Positions 51,990 to 61,122 of a stretch of 64,000 nt of DNA are shown here, piece by piece. Numbering within the stretch: the stretch's first letter is position 1; each line of letters begins with the position of its first letter. The notes under the pieces were generated by a model, which had not been told where the DNA came from, ran no database searches, and was given only the letters and a program-made list of their open reading frames with translations. The DNA is taken from positions 372,001 through 436,000 of the forward strand of contig NZ_LQPC01000047.1 of NCBI RefSeq assembly GCF_002101705.1, given 5' to 3'. Source of the DNA: Mycolicibacterium iranicum (GTDB taxonomy: Bacteria > Actinomycetota > Actinomycetes > Mycobacteriales > Mycobacteriaceae). Position numbers and translations under genes: made by a program.

Positions 51990-52818
51990 CGGCGAGGAAC
52001 TGCCCGATCGCCTGCGCCGTCTGCACCGGCTGATCGAGCATGACCAGCACGTAGGCATCGTCGATCGTCTTGAGGCGGCCCTGTGGCAACAACTCGGCCA
52101 GTCGCCGCCCATGATCGGCGGGCATCACCGGGTTGTCGGTCCACAGAACCAGCGCCGGCCGGTCGAAAGCCGCCAGGTGTTCGGTGGACTTGATGAGCTC
52201 GTCGTCGCGGAACTTGGTGCGACAGTACTTGACCAGATCGCGCCGCACCGCCTTGTCGGTCAGAGCCGTTTCCACCCAACTGTCGAAAATCGTTTGTGGC
52301 ACAGGCCTTTTCGCCATCATGCCGAACATCAACCGCTGTCTGCGCAGCCAGCCGATCTTGAGCTGGCGCATCGCCAGCCACACGGTGCCGGTGGTCCGGC
52401 TGGCCAGCCACGCGACCTTCCCGGGGAACCCCGGCGGAAAATTGTCGAAGGCCTCCGACGGACAGATCACAAGCCGCGAGACCCGCTGGTCGCGATTCAT
52501 GTCGGTCAGGAACAGCGGGCCGCCCCAATCGGTGACTACGAGCGTGACGTCGGTCAACTCCAGCGCGTCGAGAAAGTCGGCGACGATGCCGATCATGCCG
52601 GGCAGCGTCAGGTCGGCGTCCTCGCGCATCGCGAGGTGGTGCCCGCCCATGGGTAGCACAGGAAGCAGGTAGCGGAAACCCTGTGGGAGATGGGGGAGGG
52701 TCAGGTCCCATTGGGAGTCGTTCATGAGCAGGCCGTGGAGTAGGACGACCGGTGGCCCCTCGGGGTCGCCCTCCTCGCGATATTCGAGAACCCCCGCCGT
52801 GACCTGCACCGTACGCAT
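51973..52818 (-). CDS. alpha/beta-hydrolase fold protein, haloalkane-dehalogenase-like
   Basis: 281 residues. VVLLHGLLMNDSQW (oxyanion HG), nucleophile elbow LVVTDWGGPLF with Asp rather than Ser as in haloalkane dehalogenases and epoxide hydrolases, and VMPADHGRRL in the acid loop. At the usual catalytic-His position the sequence reads IDDAYVLVMLDQP, with no His, so activity is doubtful or atypical. ATG preceded by GGAGG. Divergent from a TetR gene across two overlapping inverted repeats. Confidence 0.85.
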   Translation of the reverse strand: MRTVQVTAGVLEYREEGDPEGPPVVLLHGLLMNDSQWDLTLPHLPQGFRYLLPVLPMGGHHLAMREDADLTLPGMIGIVADFLDALELTDVTLVVTDWGGPLFLTDMNRDQRVSRLVICPSEAFDNFPPGFPGKVAWLASRTTGTVWLAMRQLKIGWLRRQRLMFGMMAKRPVPQTIFDSWVETALTDKAVRRDLVKYCRTKFRDDELIKSTEHLAAFDRPALVLWTDNPVMPADHGRRLAELLPQGRLKTIDDAYVLVMLDQPVQTAQAIGQFLAVTAAR

Positions 52819-52828
52819 AATTCCTCCA

Positions 52829-52860
52829 CTAGAACGATCATTCTAGAACGTATGCTCTAG
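52829..52860. promoter_or_regulatory. double TetR-type operator
   Basis: Two overlapping inverted repeats: CTAGAA-N6-TTCTAG (52829-52846) and CTAGA-N8-TCTAG (52843-52860), sharing the CTAG at 52843-52846, between the divergent hydrolase and TetR genes. Confidence 0.7.
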
Positions 52861-52880
52861 CCTGACACGAGGAGGTGCGG

Positions 52881-53495
52881 ATGGCAAGGTCCACCAAGGA
52901 GTCGATCCTGACCGCAGCTGCGGAGCTGATGCGGCACAGGGGTTACGCCGGCGTGGCGATGAAGGACATCGCCGAGGTGTCGGGGGCGCCGATCGGATCC
53001 CTGTACCACCACTTCCCGGGCGGCAAGGTCGAGATCGCGCGTCAGGCGCTGACGAACGCCGGCCTTGCCTACGGACTCCTGATCCCCACCATCGTGGACG
53101 GCTACGACGACCTCGGGGCGGCCGTGGAGGGGGTGTTCACCCAGGCTGCCGAGGACATGGCCCAAACCGGCTTCGCCAACATGTGCCCGGTCGCCAGCGT
53201 GGCCGGGGAGATCTCGGACACCGTCGAGGAATTGCGCACCGCCACCCGCGACATCTTCAAGGCGTGGATCGACGGCGGCACGGTGTACTTCGCGTCCCGC
53301 GGGCTCGACGAAACATTGGGCAGGCAGGTGACTCTGGCGATCGTCGGGGCGCTGGAGGGGGCGTTTCTGCTCGCCAGGGCGATGCGCGACGCCGAGCCGC
53401 TCCTGGCTGCGGGCCGGACGATGGCACCCCAGTACCGCGGCATCGAGCTGACCCCGCGGCATGTCAGCGGCGCAGCGCATTCGATATCGACCTGA
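52881..53495 (+). CDS. TetR/AcrR-family repressor
   Basis: 204 residues from the ATG at 52881 with GAGGAGG 5 nt upstream. HTH: ILTAAAELMRHRGYAGVAMK, IAEVSGAPIGSLYHHFPGGK. C-terminal domain of the LmrA/YxaF type (ANMCPVASVAGEIS). Probably represses itself and the divergent alpha/beta hydrolase through the CTAGAA repeats. Confidence 0.9.
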   Translation: MARSTKESILTAAAELMRHRGYAGVAMKDIAEVSGAPIGSLYHHFPGGKVEIARQALTNAGLAYGLLIPTIVDGYDDLGAAVEGVFTQAAEDMAQTGFANMCPVASVAGEISDTVEELRTATRDIFKAWIDGGTVYFASRGLDETLGRQVTLAIVGALEGAFLLARAMRDAEPLLAAGRTMAPQYRGIELTPRHVSGAAHSIST

Positions 53496-53567
53496 CCTGC
53501 TCTGTTCGTCGCGTCCCTGCGGTGTCATTGCCCGGTCAAGCCGGTTGTCGGGCCCTATGCTTCGCGC

Positions 53568-53891
53568 ATGCCAGTCCTCACGGATCCCTCGGGCGTGCAG
53601 TGGTCGGTGCACCGCAAGCTGTGGCCGTTCCCGTCGCTGGAGACGCTGCTCGACAACTTCGACTTCTTCGGCTGGGTGATCGGTCTCGTCCTGCTGCTGC
53701 CGTTCGTGCTGCTGTGGCCGTTCTGGCTGCTGACCAAATTTCTGGGCGGGCGGTGGGTGATCGTTGTCCAGCGCAACAATCACGAGGTCGAGCGAGAGCT
53801 CGTACGAGGCTGGCGTCGCTCCGGCGGCCGCATGGCCGAGCTGATGCTCCAGTTGTCCCAGGGTTGGCGCTCCGGGCATTACGCCATCTGA
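53568..53891 (+). CDS. small membrane protein (paralog B)
   Basis: 107 residues, the same length as paralog A. TDPSGVQWSVHRKLWPF, hydrophobic helix VIGLVLLLPFVLLWPFWLLT, then WVIVVQRNNHEVERELVRGW. The aligned WPFWL and V.GW motifs leave no doubt that the two are related. Function unknown. Confidence 0.75.
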   Translation: MPVLTDPSGVQWSVHRKLWPFPSLETLLDNFDFFGWVIGLVLLLPFVLLWPFWLLTKFLGGRWVIVVQRNNHEVERELVRGWRRSGGRMAELMLQLSQGWRSGHYAI

Positions 53892-53934
53892 CGCGTGTCC
53901 CTGCCGGACGGCGTCGCCCCGGACGGCTAAGCTC

Positions 53935-53950
53935 TCGAACAAATGTTCTC
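53935..53950 (+). promoter_or_regulatory. LexA (SOS) box of ruvCAB
   Basis: TCGAACAAATGTTCTC, 14 of 16 to the mycobacterial SOS box TCGAACNNNNGTTCGA, 17 bp before the ruvC start. Confidence 0.85.
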
Positions 53951-53967
53951 TTCGAGGAGGAGCTGGC

Positions 53968-54558
53968 GTGCGGGTGATGGGAGTCGACCCGGGTCTGACC
54001 CGGTGTGGGCTGTCGGTCATTGAGAGTGGGCGCGGCCGTCAGGTGATCGCGCTCGATGTCGACGTCGTGCGCACCCCCTCCGATCATCCGCTGGCGCATC
54101 GACTCCTCGCGATCAGCGATGCCGTCGAACACTGGCTCGACACCCACCGGCCCGACGTGATCGCGATCGAGCGGGTCTTCTCCAACCAGAACGCCAACAC
54201 CGCCATGGGCACCGCGCAGGCCGGCGGGGTGATCGCGCTGGCTGCCGCCCGTCGCGACATCGACGTGCACTTCCACACACCCAGTGAGGTCAAGGCTGCA
54301 GTCACCGGAAACGGTCGCGCCGACAAGGCTCAGGTGACCGAAATGGTAACGAGAATTCTTGCGCTGCAACAGAAACCGACGCCGGCCGACGCGGCTGACG
54401 CACTGGCGCTTGCGATCTGCCATTGCTGGCGCGCGCCGATGATCTCGCGGATGGCCGCTGCCGAGGAGATGGCGGCCGAACAGCGCCGCAAGTACAAGGC
54501 GACGCTGAAGGCCGCGGCGGGAGCAAAGGCGGGCCCGATGTCGAAGAGCACACGATGA
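53968..54558 (+). CDS. ruvC: Holliday junction endonuclease RuvC
   Basis: 196 residues, GTG start with GAGGAGGAG upstream. Catalytic acids Asp7 (VMGVDPGL), Glu68 (VIAIERVFSNQN), Asp141 and Asp144 (PADAADALALA) all present. Resolves Holliday junctions with RuvAB. A 25-residue Lys/Ala tail extends beyond the core. Stop overlaps ruvA (ATGA). SOS-regulated. Confidence 0.97.
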   Translation: MRVMGVDPGLTRCGLSVIESGRGRQVIALDVDVVRTPSDHPLAHRLLAISDAVEHWLDTHRPDVIAIERVFSNQNANTAMGTAQAGGVIALAAARRDIDVHFHTPSEVKAAVTGNGRADKAQVTEMVTRILALQQKPTPADAADALALAICHCWRAPMISRMAAAEEMAAEQRRKYKATLKAAAGAKAGPMSKSTR

Positions 54559-55142
54559 TCGCGTCGGTGCGCGGTGAGGTGCTCGATATCGCACTCGACC
54601 ACGTCGTGATCGAGGCGGCGGGCGTCGGCTACAAGGTGATGGCGACGCCGTCGACGCTGGCGACGCTGCGCCGGGGAACCGAGGCCCGGTTGATCACCGC
54701 GATGATCGTGCGCGAGGATTCGCAAACCCTGTATGGATTCGCCGACTCCGACGCCCGCGACCTCTTTCTGATCCTGCTGGGGGTGTCCGGGATCGGCCCG
54801 AGTATCGCCCTCGGTGCGCTGGCGATGTACGACGGCCCCGCGCTGCGTCAGGCGATCGGCGACGGTGACGTCACCGCACTGACCCGAATCCCTAAGGTGG
54901 GCAAGAAGACTGCGGAACTGCTCGTCCTGACCTTGCGTGACAAGGTCGGGACGCCGAGCTCTTCGGGCATGGCTTCGGCGGGTGGCCACGGCATCCGGGG
55001 GCCCGTTGTGGAGGCGCTCGTAGGACTGGGCTTCGCGGTCAAACAGGCCGAGGAGGCGACCGACAAGGTGCTTGCCAACGACCCGGAGGCGACGACATCG
55101 AGTGCGTTGCGTGCGGCGCTGTCGATGCTGGGGAAGAAGTAG
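54555..55142 (+). CDS. ruvA: Holliday junction DNA helicase subunit RuvA
   Basis: 195 residues. N-terminal OB domain (MIASVRGEVLDIALDHVVIE), the HhH pairs LLGVSGIGPSIALGAL and LTRIPKVGKKTAELLVL, and a C-terminal domain III (VVEALVGLGFAVKQAEEA) that binds RuvB. Three bp before ruvB. Confidence 0.97.
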   Translation: MIASVRGEVLDIALDHVVIEAAGVGYKVMATPSTLATLRRGTEARLITAMIVREDSQTLYGFADSDARDLFLILLGVSGIGPSIALGALAMYDGPALRQAIGDGDVTALTRIPKVGKKTAELLVLTLRDKVGTPSSSGMASAGGHGIRGPVVEALVGLGFAVKQAEEATDKVLANDPEATTSSALRAALSMLGKK

Positions 55143-55145
55143 CGC

Positions 55146-56213
55146 GTGGGCAGGTTTTCAGAAGACGCGGCAGATGACGCCGACGAGCGCGAGATGTCGC
55201 CGGCGTTGACGGTCGGCGAGGGCGACATCGACGCGAGCCTGCGCCCGCGGTCGCTGGGGGAGTTCATCGGGCAGCCTCGCGTACGCGAACAGTTGCAGCT
55301 CGTGCTCGAGGGCGCGAAGAACCGCGGTGGCACCCCTGACCACATCCTGCTGTCGGGGCCGCCCGGGCTGGGCAAGACGTCGCTGGCGATGATCATCGCC
55401 GCCGAACTGGGAACCTCGCTGCGTGTCACCTCCGGGCCCGCGCTCGAGCGGGCGGGCGATCTGGCGGCGATGCTGTCGAACCTGGTCGAACACGACGTGC
55501 TTTTCATCGACGAGATCCACCGCATCGCCCGGCCCGCCGAGGAGATGCTGTACCTGGCGATGGAGGACTTCCGGGTCGACGTGGTCGTCGGCAAAGGCCC
55601 TGGGGCGACGTCGATTCCGCTGGAGGTCGCGCCGTTCACCCTCGTCGGGGCCACTACCCGCTCCGGTGCGTTGACCGGACCTCTGCGCGACCGCTTCGGC
55701 TTCACCGGCCACATGGACTTCTACGAACCCGTCGAGCTGGAGCGGGTACTCGCCCGCTCGGCCGGCATTCTCGGCATCGAGCTCGGCGCCGAGGCCGGCG
55801 CGGAGATCGCGCGCCGGTCCCGCGGTACCCCGCGTATCGCCAACCGGTTGTTGCGCCGCGTACGCGACTACGCGGAGGTGCGCGCCGACGGCGTCATCAC
55901 GCGCGACATCGCCAAGTACGCGCTGGAGGTCTACGACGTCGACGAGCTCGGGCTCGACCGGTTGGACCGCGCGGTGCTGTCAGCGCTGACGCGCAGCTTC
56001 GGCGGCGGACCGGTCGGTGTGTCGACCCTGGCGGTAGCTGTCGGTGAGGAGGCCACGACGGTCGAGGAGGTCTGTGAGCCGTTCCTCGTGCGGGCCGGGA
56101 TGATTGCGCGCACGCCGCGCGGCCGCGTCGCCACCGCGCAGGCGTGGACGCATCTGGGAATGACACCGCCGGCCGGGGCAGGTGGGCTCGGCCAGGTCGG
56201 CTTGTTCGACTGA
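55146..56213 (+). CDS. ruvB: Holliday junction branch-migration ATPase RuvB
   Basis: 355 residues, GTG start. Walker A SGPPGLGKTSLAMI, Walker B LFIDEIHRI, sensor 1 LVGATTRSGALTGPLRDRFG with the arginine finger region, and a winged-helix C-terminus (RTPRGRVATAQAWTHLG). AAA+ motor of branch migration. Confidence 0.97.
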   Translation: MGRFSEDAADDADEREMSPALTVGEGDIDASLRPRSLGEFIGQPRVREQLQLVLEGAKNRGGTPDHILLSGPPGLGKTSLAMIIAAELGTSLRVTSGPALERAGDLAAMLSNLVEHDVLFIDEIHRIARPAEEMLYLAMEDFRVDVVVGKGPGATSIPLEVAPFTLVGATTRSGALTGPLRDRFGFTGHMDFYEPVELERVLARSAGILGIELGAEAGAEIARRSRGTPRIANRLLRRVRDYAEVRADGVITRDIAKYALEVYDVDELGLDRLDRAVLSALTRSFGGGPVGVSTLAVAVGEEATTVEEVCEPFLVRAGMIARTPRGRVATAQAWTHLGMTPPAGAGGLGQVGLFD

Positions 56214-56230
56214 TACGACAGGAGGAACCC

Positions 56231-56617
56231 ATGCTGACGGCCGGTTTGATCGTTGCGGTGCTTGCGGCCCTGTTGCACGGGTACATCTTTGTGATGGAGT
56301 CCGTCACCTGGACCTCGCCACGGACTAGGGCCGTGTTCGGGATGACGGAGGATGAAGCACAGGCGACGAAGCTGCTCGCCTTCAACCAGGGTTTCTACAA
56401 CCTGTTTCTCGGCATCGTCACGATCATCGGCGTCATCGCCGCATTCACCGGCGCCGTGGCCGTCGGAGTCGCGTTGGTGTTCGCCGGCGTCGGGTCGATG
56501 CTCGCGGCTGCGGTGGTCCTGCTGGCCGCTGCGCGCGACAAGGCTCGCGCCGCTGTCAGCCAGGGCGTGCTGCCGCTCATCGCGATCGTGCTGGTGGTTA
56601 TCGGGCTGGTGCTTTAG
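56231..56617 (+). CDS. DUF1304 family membrane protein
   Basis: 128 residues from the ATG at 56231 with GGAGG 5 nt upstream. Four membrane helices; the motif HGYIFVMESVTW and AFNQGFYNLFLGIVTIIG with conserved Glu, Asn and Gln are diagnostic of DUF1304. Function unknown. 17 bp after ruvB, likely read through from the SOS operon. Confidence 0.88.
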   Translation: MLTAGLIVAVLAALLHGYIFVMESVTWTSPRTRAVFGMTEDEAQATKLLAFNQGFYNLFLGIVTIIGVIAAFTGAVAVGVALVFAGVGSMLAAAVVLLAAARDKARAAVSQGVLPLIAIVLVVIGLVL

Positions 56618-56688
56618 CGCGGCCGTGGTGAGCCGGTTACCCCACGGAGTGCCTGGGTACTCGCTGTGCATCCTGTTGAGGAGGAATC

Positions 56689-57327
56689 ATGGTTGACACA
56701 CCGACCCGGGCGCACCGGGGCTCCATGCAGATCCCGCGCAGCCGAGGCGCCGTCAGCGGGCTGCTCGTCGTGCTGTTGGGCATGTGGGGCGCACTCGCGC
56801 CGTTCATCGGCCCGCTCTTCGATTTCGCGTTCAGCCCCGACCGTCCGTGGGTGTGGACAATGGGCCGCGGCTGGCTGCAGGTGCTGCCGGGGCTGGTCGC
56901 CGTCATCGGCGGTCTGTTGATGTTTGTGTCGAGAAACCGCGCGACGGCCATGCTCGGTAGCTGGCTGGCCGTGGCCGCCGGCGCCTGGTTCGTCGTCGGG
57001 CGCGCCGTGGCGGGTCCGCTCGGACTCGGTGATCCGGGCCAGCCGGTGGCTACCAGCGACGCGCAGCGGGTGTGGCTCGAGCTGTCCTATTTCTCCGGTC
57101 TCGGAGCGCTCATCGTGTTCCTCGGCGCGCTGGCGGTGGGCCGACTTTCGGTGCGCTCCGCGCGCGACATCGCGTACCGCGAGGCACAGACCACTGTCGA
57201 TCCCGTCCCGACCGATGGGCCGACCTCGTGGGATCAGTCCGATGCGGTGACGGCTCCCGTAGAGCGCCGGCGGCCCACCCTGTTCGGGCGTCGCCGCCGG
57301 CGCATCCGGGACAAGCTGCCCATCTAG
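56689..57327 (+). CDS. four-helix membrane protein
   Basis: 212 residues, ATG with GAGGAGG upstream. Four membrane segments (GLLVVLLGMWGALAPFIGP, LPGLVAVIGGLLMFV, GSWLAVAAGAWFVVG, SGLGALIVFLGALAVG) and a basic cytoplasmic tail ending RRRRRIRDKLPI. Resembles actinobacterial secreted/membrane proteins without assigned function. Overlaps the convergent car gene by 4 bp. Confidence 0.75.
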   Translation: MVDTPTRAHRGSMQIPRSRGAVSGLLVVLLGMWGALAPFIGPLFDFAFSPDRPWVWTMGRGWLQVLPGLVAVIGGLLMFVSRNRATAMLGSWLAVAAGAWFVVGRAVAGPLGLGDPGQPVATSDAQRVWLELSYFSGLGALIVFLGALAVGRLSVRSARDIAYREAQTTVDPVPTDGPTSWDQSDAVTAPVERRRPTLFGRRRRRIRDKLPI

Positions 57328-60300
57328 AGCAGACCGAGTAGCTCCAGATCGGTCACGTACTTGACGATCACCGCACGGCTGATGTGCGGAATGTCCTTGT
57401 CGGGACCGATCTTCGCGTCCTGAACGGTCGCGCGGAAGTGGTCGGTCGGCGCCATAGAGCCGCGGATGGGAAGCTCCGGACTCTGATAGTTGTGCAGCAG
57501 AGGCAGCAGTGAGGCCTGCCGCTGCCTATCCGGCAATCCGTTGATCGCCGACGTGAACCGCTGCAACCATGTCGCATAGTCGCCCACCCGCTGCACCGGA
57601 TAGCCGGCGTCGATGATCCAGTCGACGAACTCGTCGAGACCGATACCGTCGTCGTAGGGGTTCATGACGTGGTAGGTCTCGAAGCCCGTGACCGAATCAT
57701 TGCGGACGGCGGCACCGAGAGTGGAGATGGCCTCGGCTATGAATTCCACTGGGAGACCGTCGTAGTGAGCCCGCTGCCGGTTGCCGGTCTCGTCGAGCTG
57801 ATAGAACGAATTCGGCGCTACACCGGTGGCGACCAAACTCAGGATCAGCCGGGTGAACATGTCGGGCACGTTCAGCTGACCCGCGTAGGTGGTATCAGCA
57901 AGGATCATGTCGCACCGGAACACCGCCACGGGGAGCGCGCACAGATCGTGTGCTTCCCGCAAGAGCACCTCGCCCGCCCACTTGCTGTTGCCGTAGCCGT
58001 TGGCGTAGCTGTCGTCGACGGCGCGGGTGGCGCTGATCTGCCTGATATCGGCGCCTTCGGTGAACTGTCCGGGTTCAATTCCGGCACCGACGCCGATGGT
58101 GGACACATACACGAACGGCTTGAGGTGCGTTGTCAGCGCCAGCTTTATCAGCTCCGCGGTGCCGAGTGCATTGGGCCCGAACAGCTGGCTGTAGGGCAGC
58201 ACGTGGTTGACCAGAGCCGCGGGATCGACGATCAGGTCGACGGTGTCGGCGAGCCGCTGCCACGTCTGCGGGTCGAGTCCGAGGTCTGGCTCGCCCTTGT
58301 CGCCCGCGATGACCTGAAGGTGGCCATCGGCCAGCTGCCGGTAATGCTCCAACAGCCGAGGATCACCACTGTCGAACGTGCGGTCGAGCCGATCACGTGC
58401 GGCGGCATCGTCTTTCGCACGGACCAGGCAGATCAACGTGCCGCCGACGATGGACAGCCGCTCCAGCCATTCCAGTGCCAGATAGCGCCCGAGGAATCCG
58501 GTGGCCCCGGTGAGCAGAACGGTGCGCACTTCGCGTCGTGGACCGGGTAATCCCACTGCCTCCGTGAGGGTCGTGGCGTCGATGAACTTGTCGAGTGTCA
58601 GGTCGCGGGCATGCACCTCGGTGGCACCGGCACCGTGCACCGATGCGAATGTAGGCCTCGTCGACCGGTTTTCACGTTCCGCTTCGATGTAGTCGGCGAG
58701 GGTGCGAAGGTCGGTCGCGGGGCTCACGATGACCCCGACGGGAACTTCGATGCCGAAGATGTCGTGAAGGAGATTGGCAAATGTCAACGCGGACAGCGAG
58801 TCTCCACCGAGGTCGGTGAAGTGCGCGTCAGGTTGCAGGTCGCCCGCCGCGGTGCCGAGGAGGGCGCCCGCGGCGCGGCTCACCGTTTCCAGTGCCGGAC
58901 GGTCCGCCCCGGCGAGGCGTAGCGCGCGAAGCTCTTCGGCTTGCCCTTCGGCAAGCTCGGAGTACAGCGTTTCGAGCCGGTCGGCGTAGCGCTCCTTGAG
59001 CTTGGGTCGCGCCAGCTTGCGGATGCCGGTCAGCAGTCCGTTCTCCAGCGTGAACGGCGTGGTCTCCACGAGAAAGTCGCGCGGGATCTCGTAAGACTGC
59101 AAGCCCGCCGTCTTTGCCACGTCCTGCAGGGATGCACTGATGAGTGCCTTCACGTCGTCGTGGGCAAGCGCCGCCTCGGTCGGCACGACCACGGCGAGCA
59201 GGTAGGGGCGGGAGCTGTTGCCGTATACGTATATCTGGTGGATCCAGGGACTGTCGCCGAAGACTGCTTCCAGTTTGGAGACGGTGACGAACTCGCCTTG
59301 CGAGAGCTTCAGGACGTTGTTGCGCCGGTCGAGATAGACCAGCTGATCCGGTCCGGTCTCGGCGACGATGTCGCCGGTGCGGTAATAGCCGTCCTCGTCG
59401 AACATCTCGGCCGTCACCTCGGGCCGTTTGTAGTAACCCGGGAAAAGGCTCTCCGACTTGACCAGAAGCTCACCGCGCGGATGGGGCCGATCGGTGCGGA
59501 AGTAACCGAGGTCGGGGACGTCGACCAACTTGTAGTCGGTGACCGGCGGGCGCTGCACCTGTCCGTCGACAAAGACTGCGCCCGCCTCGGTCGAGCCGTA
59601 GCCGTCGGTCAGGTGCAGATCCAGCAGATCCTCCACGAACCGCTTCATCTCCGCCGACAAAGGCGCCGAACCGGACAGTGCGGTCAAATAGCGGCCGCCG
59701 AGCAGGCTCTGGCGTAGCTCGGCGTAGATCTCGGCCTCGGGCGCGCTGCGGCTGTCGACCTCCTTTGCGACCTCTGCGTAGACGGTGTCCCAGATTCGCG
59801 GCACGAACGACAGCTGCGTGGGTCGCACCAGTGCCAGATCCTCCAGGAAAGTCGAAAGATCGCTTCTGGCAGCGAAGTACGCTGTGCCACCCGATCCGAG
59901 CGTGCCGTAGAGCTGCATGCGACCCATGACGTGGCTCATCGGCATGAAGTTCAGCGTGATCGACGGGTCTGCACCGCGGTCACCCCAGCGTGCACGCCCC
60001 GACGGCCGCCACGCGTTGGAAACCATCTGCTGTGTGTACATCGCGCCCTTGGGGGCCCCGGTGCTGCCCGAGGTGTAGATCAGCAGCGCCAGGGTGTCCG
60101 CGCCGGGGGATGGTTGAGGCTGCACCGGCGTTGATGCCCAGCCGCGTTCGATCACTTCGGACAGCGTTTCCACGGTGATCGCGCTGCCGGTTTGGTCGAG
60201 GCGCCCGCGCGCTGCCGTTAGCGCGTCGCGGTGGTCGTCGACCTCAGGCATGTAGTCGAAGACGACGATGCGGATCACCGTCGGCGCTGCCATGGCGAGG

Positions 60301-60812
60301 TCGAGGGCGTCGTCGAGGTAGTCGATGGACGAGGCGATCACGACCGGCTCGGTCTCGGCGATGATGGGCCGCAAGGCCGTGACCGAAGCCGCGGTCTGCA
60401 GCGGCACGGACACGGCGCCGCGCAGGACCAAACCGATGTCGACGGTGGCGTAGTCGACGCTTGTGAAGCCCAGCAGCGCGACACGTTCGCCGGGGCGCAC
60501 GTCGGCGAGGGCCGCTGCCAGAGCGTGTGCGCGTTGCGACACCTCGGCGTAGCTCAGCGTCTGAAAAGAGGGCAGCAGTTCTGCGGATGTACGTCCGGTG
60601 GCTGGATCGGTGACGAACCGAATCTCGCGCTGTCCGAGGGCAGGTCGACCGGCATATCCGTCGAACACGGTATCCACGATGGACGGGAGAGTCATATCCG
60701 GTGCGTCGATGGCGGCGACGATTGTGGCGTCGGGTGCGGCTTGTGCGAATTGACGATCGGTGGAATACAAACTGGCGATGCGGCGCTCGAGGCGATCCTC
60801 GCGAGTCGACAT
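57324..60812 (-). CDS. car: carboxylic acid reductase (FadD9-type)
   Basis: 1162 residues, full length. Adenylation domain 1-640 with LLIYTSGSTGAPKGAMYT and DGYGSTEAGAVF; phosphopantetheine carrier about 650-740 with the attachment Ser in DLGGDSLSAL; C-terminal NADPH reductase with VLLTGATGFLGRYLALEWL and the SDR catalytic YGNSKWAGE. Reduces fatty or aromatic acids to aldehydes using ATP and NADPH (EC 1.2.1.30). It needs a phosphopantetheinyl transferase from elsewhere. Position beside gabT matches Rv2590 (fadD9). A 16-bp palindrome precedes it. Confidence 0.96.
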   Translation of the reverse strand: MSTREDRLERRIASLYSTDRQFAQAAPDATIVAAIDAPDMTLPSIVDTVFDGYAGRPALGQREIRFVTDPATGRTSAELLPSFQTLSYAEVSQRAHALAAALADVRPGERVALLGFTSVDYATVDIGLVLRGAVSVPLQTAASVTALRPIIAETEPVVIASSIDYLDDALDLAMAAPTVIRIVVFDYMPEVDDHRDALTAARGRLDQTGSAITVETLSEVIERGWASTPVQPQPSPGADTLALLIYTSGSTGAPKGAMYTQQMVSNAWRPSGRARWGDRGADPSITLNFMPMSHVMGRMQLYGTLGSGGTAYFAARSDLSTFLEDLALVRPTQLSFVPRIWDTVYAEVAKEVDSRSAPEAEIYAELRQSLLGGRYLTALSGSAPLSAEMKRFVEDLLDLHLTDGYGSTEAGAVFVDGQVQRPPVTDYKLVDVPDLGYFRTDRPHPRGELLVKSESLFPGYYKRPEVTAEMFDEDGYYRTGDIVAETGPDQLVYLDRRNNVLKLSQGEFVTVSKLEAVFGDSPWIHQIYVYGNSSRPYLLAVVVPTEAALAHDDVKALISASLQDVAKTAGLQSYEIPRDFLVETTPFTLENGLLTGIRKLARPKLKERYADRLETLYSELAEGQAEELRALRLAGADRPALETVSRAAGALLGTAAGDLQPDAHFTDLGGDSLSALTFANLLHDIFGIEVPVGVIVSPATDLRTLADYIEAERENRSTRPTFASVHGAGATEVHARDLTLDKFIDATTLTEAVGLPGPRREVRTVLLTGATGFLGRYLALEWLERLSIVGGTLICLVRAKDDAAARDRLDRTFDSGDPRLLEHYRQLADGHLQVIAGDKGEPDLGLDPQTWQRLADTVDLIVDPAALVNHVLPYSQLFGPNALGTAELIKLALTTHLKPFVYVSTIGVGAGIEPGQFTEGADIRQISATRAVDDSYANGYGNSKWAGEVLLREAHDLCALPVAVFRCDMILADTTYAGQLNVPDMFTRLILSLVATGVAPNSFYQLDETGNRQRAHYDGLPVEFIAEAISTLGAAVRNDSVTGFETYHVMNPYDDGIGLDEFVDWIIDAGYPVQRVGDYATWLQRFTSAINGLPDRQRQASLLPLLHNYQSPELPIRGSMAPTDHFRATVQDAKIGPDKDIPHISRAVIVKYVTDLELLGLL

Positions 60813-61122
60813 GATGCCTCCTCGAAAATAATTAGTGGGAAAATGGGCGCAACGTTGCGCCTACGAATTGCTACGTTGCTGAAACCCAAGGTATTCCGCG
60901 AATAGGCGGGTATGGGCTGTCAATACGCTGTGAAGATGTTGGCGAGGTGAGTGTGGCGCTGTGACAGCCGTCGCTGATGCGCCCCAATGTGTCGTTGGAC
61001 ACGCGGTTCTGCCGACTGGAGATCGCTGGGCTCGGCAAACCCGTTGCTGCGGAACGCTTTCCGCGAGGTGAGCCGCCATCAGGGGGAAGGGGCGGAAGGT
61101 CCGAGAGCGATAACGTGGTCGA
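60813..61122. other. divergent intergenic region between car and the P450 fragment
   Basis: 310 bp. Contains the 16-bp palindrome at 60846-60861 and an AT-rich AAAATAATTAGTGGG patch beside it; nothing else recognised. Confidence 0.5.
60846..60861. promoter_or_regulatory. 16-bp palindromic operator of car
   Basis: GGCGCAACGTTGCGCC, fully self-complementary, 33 bp before the car start. A related GCTACGTTGC half-site follows at about 60869-60878. Confidence 0.7.
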
